DNA from: Spirochaetaceae bacterium
GTDB taxonomy: Bacteria > Spirochaetota > Spirochaetia > Treponematales > Treponemataceae
DNA length: 6,695 nucleotides
Direction of reading: 5' to 3'
Assembly: GCA_031272345.1 (NCBI GenBank)
Contig: JAISTZ010000004.1
Coordinates: 1 to 6,695 of the forward strand
Every line of letters starts with the position of its first letter. Position 1 is the first letter of the stretch. The position numbers and the translations under genes were made by a program. Under the pieces are notes generated by a model. That model made no database searches and had not been told where the DNA came from. It was given only the letters and a program-made list of their open reading frames with translations. This document shows, piece by piece, positions 1 to 5,976 of the stretch.

Positions 1-135
1 GACGAGGCGGCGATGAAACTGATTTTCATGGGCTTGAAAAACATCAGCAAAAAATGGACAATGCCCATTAGGGATTGGGGCGCTGCTCTCAATCAATTCG
101 CTGTCATCTACGGGGAAGATAGGGTTCCCCTATGA
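1..135 (+). CDS. IS256/Mutator-family transposase, C-terminal end (partial)
   Basis: Frame 1 is open from the window edge to a TGA at 133-135 and gives 44 residues, the C-terminus of a DDE transposase whose body lies upstream of the window. The diagnostic stretch is NISKKWTMPIRDW followed by ALNQFAVIYGEDR and a terminal PL. This is the usual tail of IS256-family (Mutator-like) transposases, which end just inside the right terminal repeat. No catalytic residues are visible, because the DDE core is further N-terminal, so I cannot say whether the full gene is intact. The fragment is closely followed by a TTTACACA-containing segment that fits the IS end. Its base composition is less GC-rich than murD and the peptidase gene, in keeping with a mobile element. 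The family call is from recognition of the conserved tail, not from a search. Confidence 0.85.
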   Translation, partial: DEAAMKLIFMGLKNISKKWTMPIRDWGAALNQFAVIYGEDRVPL

Positions 136-136
136 T

Positions 137-493
137 GTGCCGTTTACACAGTTTCTGTTACAGGTTCGCTGTCAAAATCCAACGGCTTCTGTCCCTACAT
201 ACACAGTATGGACTGATTTTACTTCATACACTGAGTTTATTGATTCATTTGGACCACTGGATGACGGTTATTATTTCCGTTATGAATTTACTTCCTCTCA
301 GTGGAATACAATATCTTCAACCCTTACCAATGAAGGTAAACATAATTGGACTGAAGGGGAGATTAGAAACTGGTTTATTGGCAGAGGTTTTGGGGATTCT
401 GAATCTACCCAGGAAACAGCATGGCTTCTGACAATAGATCATGGCTTTATAGCAAGCAGAAGCGGGTCAATTGTATATATGATTTTAAAATAG
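137..493 (+). CDS. 3' remnant of an unrecognised gene, fused to the IS right end
   Basis: This frame opens with a GTG at 137 immediately after the transposase stop, and its first ~10 codons are IS terminal sequence. The protein-like part therefore starts around residue 11 and runs to the TAG at 491-493, about 108 residues. It is rich in aromatic residues and Thr/Ser, with the segments YTVWTDFTSY, DDGYYFRYEF, SSQWNTISSTLTNEG and RNWFIGRGFG, and it ends in VYMILK. No signal peptide, membrane segment or catalytic motif is visible in what remains. It resembles short C-terminal domains that I recall from treponemal hypothetical proteins, but I do not know a function. It is AT-richer than its neighbours. 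The natural N-terminus was most likely cut off by the IS insertion, so this is probably a pseudogene fragment. No ribosome binding site supports the GTG start. Its last 9 bases overlap the 3' end of convergent murD. Confidence 0.5.
   Translation: MPFTQFLLQVRCQNPTASVPTYTVWTDFTSYTEFIDSFGPLDDGYYFRYEFTSSQWNTISSTLTNEGKHNWTEGEIRNWFIGRGFGDSESTQETAWLLTIDHGFIASRSGSIVYMILK
143..167 (+). repeat. Probable right terminal inverted repeat of the IS256-type element
   Basis: TTTACACA at 143-150, followed by a T-rich stretch and ACAG at 160-163, begins 8 bases after the transposase stop. IS256-family right ends commonly carry a TTTACACA block followed by about 15 further bases to the tip. The outer boundary near 167 is estimated from that spacing. 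The left end is outside the window, so neither the repeat pairing nor an 8-9 bp target duplication can be verified. Confidence 0.45.
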
Positions 494-1906
494 CGTTGTG
501 CTACCGAACACCGCGCGCGCATCCTCCTTGAACACATCACCCCGGTGGAACTCGTTTTTGAACATCCCGAAGGACGCGGCCCCCGGGGAGAACACCACGG
601 CGCAGTCCCCCCCTTCGTTCTGAAGGAGGGACCTGAGGCGCTCCAGGAGGGCCCCGATGGAACCGAAGGGACCCTCCACGGGGACCCGCCGCGCCTCAAG
701 GAGGGGGAGGAGCTTCTCCGTGCCCGTGCCCGGAAGCAGGAACACCGGACGGAAGCCCGGGGTGTCCCGGAGGCCGGCCAGGGCGTCCGCCAGGGGCGTA
801 AAATCCAGGGCCTTGTCCGTGCCCCCGGCGATGAGGTACACGGGCTTTTCAAAGGCGCAAAGCGCGGCGGAAGCGGCCTCGGGCACCGTGGCGGCGGTGT
901 CGTTGTAAAAAGCCGCCTTCCCCCCGGCGGGGGAGTCCCAGGAAAGGAACCACTCGAGCCTGTGGGGAATCCCTCCCCAGAGTGCAAACACCCCTTCGAT
1001 TGTACCGGCCGGTATACCCGCCGCGGCAAGGGCCTGGGAGGCGAGCCGGAGATTCAGGCGGTTGTGGGCCCCCGGAAGGAGGGGCGCCAGGGGCGGCTCC
1101 CTGGCGGCGGCTGCGGGGTCGACCTGAATCACCCGGGCCGGGGACTCGGATGCGAAGACATCCCCCCAGGGGCCGGCAACGCAGATCGTCCAGTCCCGGG
1201 GACCCTGGTCCGCATAGATGAGGGCCTTGTCGGCGACGTAGTCCCCCATAGAAGAGTACCAGTTCTGGTGGTCCCCCACGATCGTGGTGATCACCGCCGC
1301 CCGCGGACGCAGGAGTCCCCGGCCCCGGAGATCCCGGAGCTGCCAGCTCGAAAGCTCCAGCACCACCGGCGTGTCCCCTGTGGTTTTTTCCAGGAACGAG
1401 AGGGGACTGACGGTGATGTTCCCCCCCAGGAACGCGGAGAAGCCCGCCCCGCAGAGGCCGTGATGAATGGCGCTTGCCGTGGTGGACTTGCCCTTGCTGC
1501 CCGTCACCGCGATCACCGGCGCTTTTGTGAGCCCCAGGAACACGGAGACGTCCGTCTCCACCCGCCGGGCGCGGGAGAGGTAGTCGTTCCCCTCGTATTT
1601 GACCACAGGATTCTTTATGACCACATCCGCGCCGGAAAAGTCCGCCCCCTCGTGCCTCCCCAGGACGAAGCGCAGCCGTTCCGAGCCGGGAGCGGCCCTG
1701 AGCGCATCCAGTGTGGGGAGGAGTTCCCCTTCGCCCTTGGTGTCCGTGGCGGTCACGAGGGCCCCGTGGCGCAGGAAGAACCGGATCGACTCCTCCCCTC
1801 CCCCGTTCAGGCCGATTCCCATGACCGTGACCTTCTTGCCTTCGATGTCCTTGAGGGACGCGAAGGCCGCTCCTGGGGGGTAGACGTGGGCAAAGGGCGA
1901 TTCCAT
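485..1906 (-). CDS. murD: UDP-N-acetylmuramoyl-L-alanine:D-glutamate ligase (MurD)
   Basis: Cytoplasmic ATP-dependent ligase that adds D-glutamate to UDP-MurNAc-L-Ala in peptidoglycan precursor synthesis. The 473 residues are slightly longer than typical MurD (about 440-460). An N-terminal Rossmann-like domain starts near residue 24 (VTVMGIG). The P-loop is GSKGKST at 136-142. The Mur signature ELSSWQL is at 184-190, and DH is at 212-213 (equivalent of E. coli H183). K227 lies in the position of the carbamylated lysine K198. HNRLN is at 281-285 and PHRLE at 314-318. The C-terminal D-Glu-binding part shows GGTDK (361-365) and SPGAAS (440-445) followed by MFKN. The usual NDSKATN is NDTAAT here (335-340), so the lysine is replaced by alanine. 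The start is the only ATG before the Rossmann motif and no in-frame alternative is present. There is no Shine-Dalgarno sequence, but GCTATCCT lies six bases upstream. The gene is isolated from other cell-wall genes and divergent from the peptidase gene. Confidence 0.93.
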   Translation of the reverse strand: MESPFAHVYPPGAAFASLKDIEGKKVTVMGIGLNGGGEESIRFFLRHGALVTATDTKGEGELLPTLDALRAAPGSERLRFVLGRHEGADFSGADVVIKNPVVKYEGNDYLSRARRVETDVSVFLGLTKAPVIAVTGSKGKSTTASAIHHGLCGAGFSAFLGGNITVSPLSFLEKTTGDTPVVLELSSWQLRDLRGRGLLRPRAAVITTIVGDHQNWYSSMGDYVADKALIYADQGPRDWTICVAGPWGDVFASESPARVIQVDPAAAAREPPLAPLLPGAHNRLNLRLASQALAAAGIPAGTIEGVFALWGGIPHRLEWFLSWDSPAGGKAAFYNDTAATVPEAASAALCAFEKPVYLIAGGTDKALDFTPLADALAGLRDTPGFRPVFLLPGTGTEKLLPLLEARRVPVEGPFGSIGALLERLRSLLQNEGGDCAVVFSPGAASFGMFKNEFHRGDVFKEDARAVFGSTTLF

Positions 1907-1912
1907 GGCCCA

Positions 1913-1920
1913 AGGATAGC
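1913..1920 (-). promoter_or_regulatory. Putative -10 element of murD (GCTATCCT), leaderless geometry
   Basis: On the minus strand GCTATCCT ends six bases before the murD ATG (spacer TGGGCC). TATCCT matches the sigma70 -10 consensus at T1, A2, T3 and T6. No recognisable -35 hexamer lies 16-18 bp upstream. A start point about 7 bases after the element would fall at or next to the start codon. This is inferred from position and from recurrence of the octamer at two other genes in the window. Confidence 0.45.
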
Positions 1921-1937
1921 AAAAAAGCGCGATTGGG

Positions 1938-1945
1938 GCTATACT
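1938..1945 (+). promoter_or_regulatory. Putative -10 element of the M16C peptidase gene (GCTATACT), leaderless geometry
   Basis: GCTATACT ends six bases before the ATG at 1952, with a run of six C between them. TATACT matches five of six positions of the -10 consensus. The best -35 at a 17-bp spacing is TAGCAA (1917-1922), only three of six. There is no purine-rich Shine-Dalgarno sequence between the element and the ATG. The predicted start of transcription would coincide with the start codon. Confidence 0.5.
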
Positions 1946-1951
1946 CCCCCC

Positions 1952-4930
1952 ATGAATGACGCCGCTTCAGCTTTGCGAGCCCCCGGTGACACCTGGGGTG
2001 ATTTTGTCGTCCTGGGGGTGAAGGACCTCCCGGACTATTCGTCCAGGGGAATCTGGCTCAGACACACCCCCACGGGCATGGAGGTCTGTCACCTGGTGAA
2101 CGACGACGAGGAGAACCTCTTCGCCCTGGCCTTCCGCACCGCCCCGGCAAAATCCGACGGGGCCCCCCACATCCTGGAACACTCGGTCCTCTGCGGGTCC
2201 GAGGGCTACCCCCTCAAGGACCCCTTCATCCGCCTGGTGAACCAGAGCGTCAAGACCTTCCTGAACGCCCTCACCTTCCCGGACAAGACCGTGTACCCGG
2301 CGAGCTCCATGGTGGAGAAGGACTACTTCAACCTCTTCGCGGTCTACGCGGACGCGGTGTTCTTCCCCAGGCTCGAAAAATGGACCTTCCTGCAAGAGGG
2401 ACACCGGCTGGAGCTCGATTCCCAGGGCAAGCCGGTGATTCAGGGGGTGGTCTACAACGAGATGAAGGGCTCCTATTCGAGTTTCGACGCGGTAGCCGGG
2501 GACGCGGCGGTGCGGAGCCTCTTTCCGGAGAGCGTCTACGCCCTCGATTCCGGCGGGGACCCCCTTTCGATTCCGGCCCTCACCTACGGGGACTTCATCA
2601 CCTTCCATAGAACCCACTACAGGCCCTCCAACTGCATCCTCTTCCTCTACGGGAACATCCCCACGGAAAGGCAGCTCGGCTTCATCCAGGAGCGGGTCCT
2701 GTGCAGGTTCGGCTCCTCCCAGGGGGAAGCGGCCCCCGAGCCCGCCTACGACCCGGCGCCGTACACACGGCCCGCGGCCTTCGAGGAGGGGGGGCCCGCG
2801 CCGGAGGAGCCGGAGGGGGACGCCGGATGCACGGTCCTGGTCAACTGGCTTTTGGGGGACACCTTCGACAGCCGCGCCTGCATGGAGGGGGTCTTCCTGA
2901 ACGAGCTCCTCCTGGGGCACGACGCTTCTCCCCTCACCCGCGCCCTGATCGATTCGGGCCTGGGGGAAGACCTGGCGCCCTCGTCGGGCCTGGAGACCGA
3001 GTTCAAGCGCCTGGTGTTCCAGACGGGCCTCCGGGGGGTGAAGCGGGAGGACGCCCCCAGGGTGGAGCAGTGCGTCATGGACACCCTCCGGGGACTCCTG
3101 GAGCGCCCCGTCCCCCGGGAGGACATCGAGGGGGCCTGCATGTCCGTGGACTTTTCCTACCGGGAAGTAAAACGCAGCCAGGGGCCCTACTCCCTCACCC
3201 TCATGCGGCGGGTCCTCCGGTGCTGGGTCTACGGGAAGCCCCCCTGGGACTGCCTCTCCCCCCGGAGCGCCTTCGCCCAGGTGAAGGAGCGTATCAAGGA
3301 CGACGGGGGGTACATACAGGCCCTCATCAAGGACCTCCTCCTGGGCAATCCCCACAGGACTCTCGTCACGGTCTACCCCGACCCCGGGTACAACGAGGCC
3401 CGCCGCCGGGCGGAGGAAGCCCTTGCGCAGGGCCTCCTCTCCCGCACCACCGCGGACCTGGTGAAACGGGAAACCCAGGCGTTGAACCGCTTGCAGGAAA
3501 CCCCCGATGACGGCGCCAAGGCCGCCTGTCTCCCCCACCTGCTCCCCTCGGACCTGACCGTCAAGATCGACAGGATCGTCACCACCCAGGAGAAGGGGCC
3601 CGGGGGGGTGCCCCTGTTCAGGAACACCGAGAGCACCAACGGCATCGTCTACGTGATCGCCGCCTTCCCCCTGGACGCCCTCGCCCCCGAAGACCTGCCC
3701 CTCCTTCCCTTCTTTACCACCGCCCTTTCCAACACGGGATTCGGCGGCAGGCCCTGGGACGAATGCGCCAAAAAAATCGCCCTCACCATGGGGGGCTTCA
3801 ACGCCACCCCCTTCACGTCATCCCCCATCAGGGGCTCGGCGTCACCCTACGCGGGGCGGCCCTGGCTCTTTGTGCAGATCAAAACCCTGGCGGAAAAAAC
3901 CGGAGAGGCCCTGGATCTGCTCTCGGAGTGCCTCCTTTCCTCGGAATTCGCCGAACCCAGGCGGATCTCGGACCTGCTCTTCGAGTCCCGGAACGACGTC
4001 CGGGGAAGCGTCATCCCCATGGGCCACGACTACGCCATGCTCCGGGCCGGGCGGTCCTTCAACCTGTCCCGCGCCCTGGAGGAGGTCTGGAACGGCCTCA
4101 CCCAGCTCTTCGCCCTCCAGGACTTCCTCTCCCAGGACCCGGAAGCTCTGGGCGCGCGCCTGGGGCGGCTGCGGCGGTCCCTCCTTGGGGCAGGGGCGGC
4201 GGTCCACGTCACCACCGACGACTTTTCCCTGGCGGAGGGGCCCCTGGAGCGGTTCATCACCCGCACGGGCTTAAAGCCACCGTCGTCTCCGGGGAAGATG
4301 GACCGGGACGCGGTCCTCGCCCTCACGGCCCTCGGGGGCGCCCCCGCCGGGGAGGAATCCGCCGTCGAATACTGCGCGGCCCCCGCCCAGGTGGGGTTCG
4401 CGGCCGCGGCCTGCGAAGCCTCGGAGTACGGCAGCCCCGAAAGCGTCCACGAGAAGGTCTTTTCCCACTGGTTTTCCAACACCCTCCTCTGGGAGCACAT
4501 CCGCACCCAGGGCGGGGCCTACGGGGCCTTCGCCTTCACCGACAGTGTGGAGGGGCTCTTTTCCCTGTCCACCTTCAGGGACCCCAAGCCGGAGGTCTCC
4601 CTGGGGGCGTTCCTCTCGTGCCTGCAAAGGGCCGGGGGGGCGGATTTTTCCCGGGAAACCGTGGAGCGGGCCCTTTCCGGGGCCTACAGCAAGGAGGTGC
4701 AGCCCCGGTCGCCCTCGGGCAGGGGGTTCATCGGCTTTGTGCGCGCCCTCTGCGGCATCACCAACGAGATGCGGGAAGAAAAAATCGCGCGGATTCTCGC
4801 CATCCAGGGGAAGGACATGGGGGACGCGGCGGAGCGGCTCTATGCGTCGGCCCAAAGGCGGCTCACCAGGGTGATGGTCGGCTCGGCCAGGGAGACCGGC
4901 GGGGAAAGAAAAATAATTCTTCCCTTTTGA
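1952..4930 (+). CDS. M16C-family zinc metallopeptidase (presequence protease/PreP-like)
   Basis: A 992-residue clamshell peptidase of the M16C subfamily, which degrades short unstructured peptides; family members include mitochondrial and chloroplast PreP. The inverted zinc site HxxEH is HILEH at 73-77 (H73, catalytic E76, H77), and the third ligand is probably E170 in VVYNEMKG. Next come the M16 C-domain (YRPSNCILFLYGN at 223-235, then VLVNWLLGD) and the M16C-associated region starting near LLLGNPHRTLVTVYPDPG (462-479). The C-terminal half carries R851 and Y857 in RTQGGAYGAF, spaced like the substrate-binding Arg/Tyr of PreP. An acidic, proline-rich linker spans about 255-292. No signal peptide is seen, so it is probably cytosolic. 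The start at 1952 is chosen because family similarity begins near residue 15 (GDFVVLGVKDLP). The frame stays open far upstream only because it is antisense to GC-rich murD. Its natural substrate is unknown. Confidence 0.92.
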   Translation: MNDAASALRAPGDTWGDFVVLGVKDLPDYSSRGIWLRHTPTGMEVCHLVNDDEENLFALAFRTAPAKSDGAPHILEHSVLCGSEGYPLKDPFIRLVNQSVKTFLNALTFPDKTVYPASSMVEKDYFNLFAVYADAVFFPRLEKWTFLQEGHRLELDSQGKPVIQGVVYNEMKGSYSSFDAVAGDAAVRSLFPESVYALDSGGDPLSIPALTYGDFITFHRTHYRPSNCILFLYGNIPTERQLGFIQERVLCRFGSSQGEAAPEPAYDPAPYTRPAAFEEGGPAPEEPEGDAGCTVLVNWLLGDTFDSRACMEGVFLNELLLGHDASPLTRALIDSGLGEDLAPSSGLETEFKRLVFQTGLRGVKREDAPRVEQCVMDTLRGLLERPVPREDIEGACMSVDFSYREVKRSQGPYSLTLMRRVLRCWVYGKPPWDCLSPRSAFAQVKERIKDDGGYIQALIKDLLLGNPHRTLVTVYPDPGYNEARRRAEEALAQGLLSRTTADLVKRETQALNRLQETPDDGAKAACLPHLLPSDLTVKIDRIVTTQEKGPGGVPLFRNTESTNGIVYVIAAFPLDALAPEDLPLLPFFTTALSNTGFGGRPWDECAKKIALTMGGFNATPFTSSPIRGSASPYAGRPWLFVQIKTLAEKTGEALDLLSECLLSSEFAEPRRISDLLFESRNDVRGSVIPMGHDYAMLRAGRSFNLSRALEEVWNGLTQLFALQDFLSQDPEALGARLGRLRRSLLGAGAAVHVTTDDFSLAEGPLERFITRTGLKPPSSPGKMDRDAVLALTALGGAPAGEESAVEYCAAPAQVGFAAAACEASEYGSPESVHEKVFSHWFSNTLLWEHIRTQGGAYGAFAFTDSVEGLFSLSTFRDPKPEVSLGAFLSCLQRAGGADFSRETVERALSGAYSKEVQPRSPSGRGFIGFVRALCGITNEMREEKIARILAIQGKDMGDAAERLYASAQRRLTRVMVGSARETGGERKIILPF

Positions 4931-4932
4931 GC

Positions 4933-4962
4933 TTGACTCGCCCTTCCGGTTTTTGGTAGGAT
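4933..4962 (+). promoter_or_regulatory. Sigma70-like promoter of rpmB
   Basis: TTGACT (4933-4938) and TAGGAT (4957-4962) are separated by 18 bp, immediately after the peptidase stop codon at 4930. Both hexamers are close to consensus. Transcription would start near 4969 and leave a leader of about 26 bases with AGG at 4986-4988, six bases before the rpmB ATG. This lets rpmB be expressed independently of the peptidase gene. Confidence 0.6.
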
Positions 4963-4994
4963 GGTCTATTCAATTTGTAACAGGCAGGTTTGAT

Positions 4995-5204
4995 ATGTCC
5001 AGAAGATGCGATATTTGCGGAAAAGGTCCCATGTACGGAAACAATGTGAGCAAATCCTACAACCACACCCACAGAACCTGGAGGCCCAACCTCATCAAGG
5101 TCAAGACAGAAATCGGGGGGACGACCCTCACCCTCAAGATGTGCGCCCGGTGTCTGAGGAGCGGGTACGTCACCAAAAAGGTCGGGACCCGCAGGCAGGG
5201 CTGA
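4995..5204 (+). CDS. rpmB: 50S ribosomal protein L28 (bL28), cysteine-containing form
   Basis: A 69-residue basic protein that is a structural component of the large ribosomal subunit. The N-terminus MSRRCDICGKGPMYGNNVS is the standard L28 opening, followed by the RTWRPNLIKVK segment. Two CxxC pairs (C5/C8 and C50/C53, the latter in MCARCLRSG) form the zinc ribbon of the C+ type of L28. The frame can be extended upstream to a TTG at 4953, but the extra residues are unlike L28 and would overlap the promoter, so the ATG at 4995 is chosen. A short AGG at 4986-4988 is the likely ribosome binding site. Unlike in many bacteria, rpmG (L33) does not follow. The gene is monocistronic here and converges on the toxin gene, whose stop codon lies 59 bp away; I saw no convincing terminator in the gap. 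Confidence 0.95.
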   Translation: MSRRCDICGKGPMYGNNVSKSYNHTHRTWRPNLIKVKTEIGGTTLTLKMCARCLRSGYVTKKVGTRRQG

Positions 5205-5263
5205 TCCCCCCCGGTTGCCGGCGGCGGAATCGCGGGAATATGCTTCCTGAACCGACCGCGCAT

Positions 5264-5569
5264 TTACCGTATCAGTTGAGACAAGTTCCGTTTCTTGTAG
5301 ATAATCCGGTGTATATCCACGGTGTTTGCGTCAACCGTATAAAAGACAAGGTAGTTGTGGACCGTGAGAACGCGGTATTGGGCGGGGATTGGCATGAGCG
5401 GACGATAGAGGCGGTGGGCGTGGGGAAACTCTTTGAGCCGGGAAATGGCGGATTCGAGGTCGTCGAGGAGGTTCGCGGCGGCATGAGGCGCTTCAAGGGT
5501 GTAGGTGATATAATCTACGATAGCGTCGAGGTCGGTTTGGAAAGACGGGAGATAGGTGACCTCAAACAT
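5264..5569 (-). CDS. RelE/ParE-superfamily toxin of a type II toxin-antitoxin system
   Basis: A 101-residue protein with the compact RelE/ParE fold. An N-terminal strand (FEVTYLPSF) leads to a helical pair (about 11-48), then YRVLTVHNYLVFY at 65-77 and the C-terminal strand IHRIIYKKRN at 86-95. The pattern YR-x-L-x-V-x-NYLVFY followed by R-I-(I/L)-Y-x-x-R is typical of proteins annotated as plasmid stabilization system or RelE/ParE toxins. Members either cleave ribosome-bound mRNA (RelE) or poison gyrase (ParE), and the sequence alone does not decide which. The start ATG overlaps the antitoxin stop codon (ATGTTTGA, 8 bp). No separate ribosome binding site is seen, so translation is probably coupled. 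The gene is less GC-rich than the peptidase gene, which fits acquisition by transfer. All structural elements expected for the family are present. Confidence 0.85.
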   Translation of the reverse strand: MFEVTYLPSFQTDLDAIVDYITYTLEAPHAAANLLDDLESAISRLKEFPHAHRLYRPLMPIPAQYRVLTVHNYLVFYTVDANTVDIHRIIYKKRNLSQLIR

Positions 5570-5843
5570 CGGCGCGGCGGGCGGCTATTTTCGCCCGGAG
5601 GGGGCCGAAGACCTCGTCGTGGGTGAGACGCCGTGTGGTGGAGCGGGCCTCGGCTTGGGCTTCCATCAGTTTCTGATAGATTTCACCCTCAAAGTTCATC
5701 TCCTCCCAGGCGTCCATGCTCATCAGCACCATGCTGCCGCAGCCGTTCTCGGTGAGGAACACCGGCTCGGCGGTTTCGTGGACGGTTCGTGTAATTTCGC
5801 GCAGACTGGTTTCCAGGTCCGCGACAGGCCGTATAGCAGGCAT
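5562..5843 (-). CDS. Phd/YefM-type antitoxin
   Basis: A 93-residue antitoxin, first gene of the cassette. The N-terminal DNA-binding Phd/YefM domain covers about residues 1-55 (MPAIRPVADLETSL, then EPVFLTENGCGSMVLMSMDAWEE). The charged C-terminal half (about 56-93) would wrap the toxin. Such antitoxins neutralise their partner and, with it, repress their own promoter. An ATG four codons upstream (5855) is possible, but that codon overlaps the GGAGG at 5849-5853. That sequence sits five bases before the ATG at 5843, so the shorter start is preferred. The stop overlaps the toxin start by 8 bp. A consensus-like promoter lies directly upstream and is divergent from the TlpA-like gene. Confidence 0.85.
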   Translation of the reverse strand: MPAIRPVADLETSLREITRTVHETAEPVFLTENGCGSMVLMSMDAWEEMNFEGEIYQKLMEAQAEARSTTRRLTHDEVFGPLRAKIAARRADV

Positions 5844-5848
5844 ACTGT

Positions 5849-5853
5849 CCTCC
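5849..5853 (-). promoter_or_regulatory. Shine-Dalgarno sequence deciding the antitoxin start
   Basis: GGAGG on the minus strand, five bases before the ATG at 5843. It overlaps the alternative upstream ATG at 5855, which lacks any comparable site of its own. It is the strongest ribosome binding site at any gene start in the window. Confidence 0.75.
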
Positions 5854-5862
5854 ATTGCCGTT

Positions 5863-5892
5863 ATGCTATCTAAGACCCCTGCCGCCTGTCAA
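5863..5892 (-). promoter_or_regulatory. Sigma70-like promoter of the toxin-antitoxin cassette
   Basis: On the minus strand a perfect TTGACA (5887-5892) is followed after 18 bp by TAGCAT (5863-5868), four of six matches to the -10 consensus. Transcription would begin near 5856 and give a leader of about 13 bases carrying GGAGG. Autoregulation by the antitoxin-toxin complex at this site is expected from the family, but no clean operator palindrome is seen. Confidence 0.6.
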
Positions 5893-5962
5893 GCGTTTTC
5901 CCCGCAAAATGCAGACTCGCCCGCCGTACCTCACGCCTCCCTTCCCTTTTTCCCGCATATAC

Positions 5963-5970
5963 GCTATGGT
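5963..5970 (+). promoter_or_regulatory. Putative -10 element of the TlpA-like gene (GCTATGGT), leaderless geometry
   Basis: GCTATGGT ends six bases before the ATG at 5977 (spacer TGTGCT), the same arrangement as at murD and the M16C gene. TATGGT matches four of six -10 positions, and the -35 region (TTCCCT, 5942-5947) is weak. No Shine-Dalgarno sequence is visible. A competing -10 could be TATACG at 5958-5963. Confidence 0.4.
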
Positions 5971-5976
5971 TGTGCT

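Noticed and set aside
545..1951. Plus-strand open frame continuous with the M16C gene, suggesting a 1461-residue fusion protein
   Set aside because: It is antisense to murD, its translation is Gly/Arg/Pro-rich with no family resemblance, and M16C similarity starts only after 1952. It is a GC-rich shadow frame.
1946..1951. Poly-C run before the M16C ATG as a phase-variable homopolymer tract
   Set aside because: Six bases is short compared with the 8 or more usual for slippage-controlled tracts, and similar C or G runs occur throughout this GC-rich sequence.
1967..3538. 523-codon minus-strand frame opposite the M16C gene
   Set aside because: It is low-complexity Gly/Val/Glu/Pro-rich translation lying opposite a well-supported gene, and no recognisable motif is present.
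4953..4994. Longer rpmB frame starting at a TTG
   Set aside because: The extra 14 residues do not resemble L28, and the start would lie in the spacer and -10 of the predicted promoter.
5206..5260. Possible terminator between rpmB and the toxin gene (CCGG-TTG-CCGG at 5211-5221, or CGCGG/CCGCG arms)
   Set aside because: The stems are only 4-5 bp and neither strand has a following T run, so I do not call a terminator. The 59-bp gap otherwise shows nothing.
5831..5845. Imperfect dyad GTAT...ATAC over the antitoxin start as an operator
   Set aside because: The outer arms are only 4 bp with mismatches inside and no second copy at the promoter. This is too weak to call.
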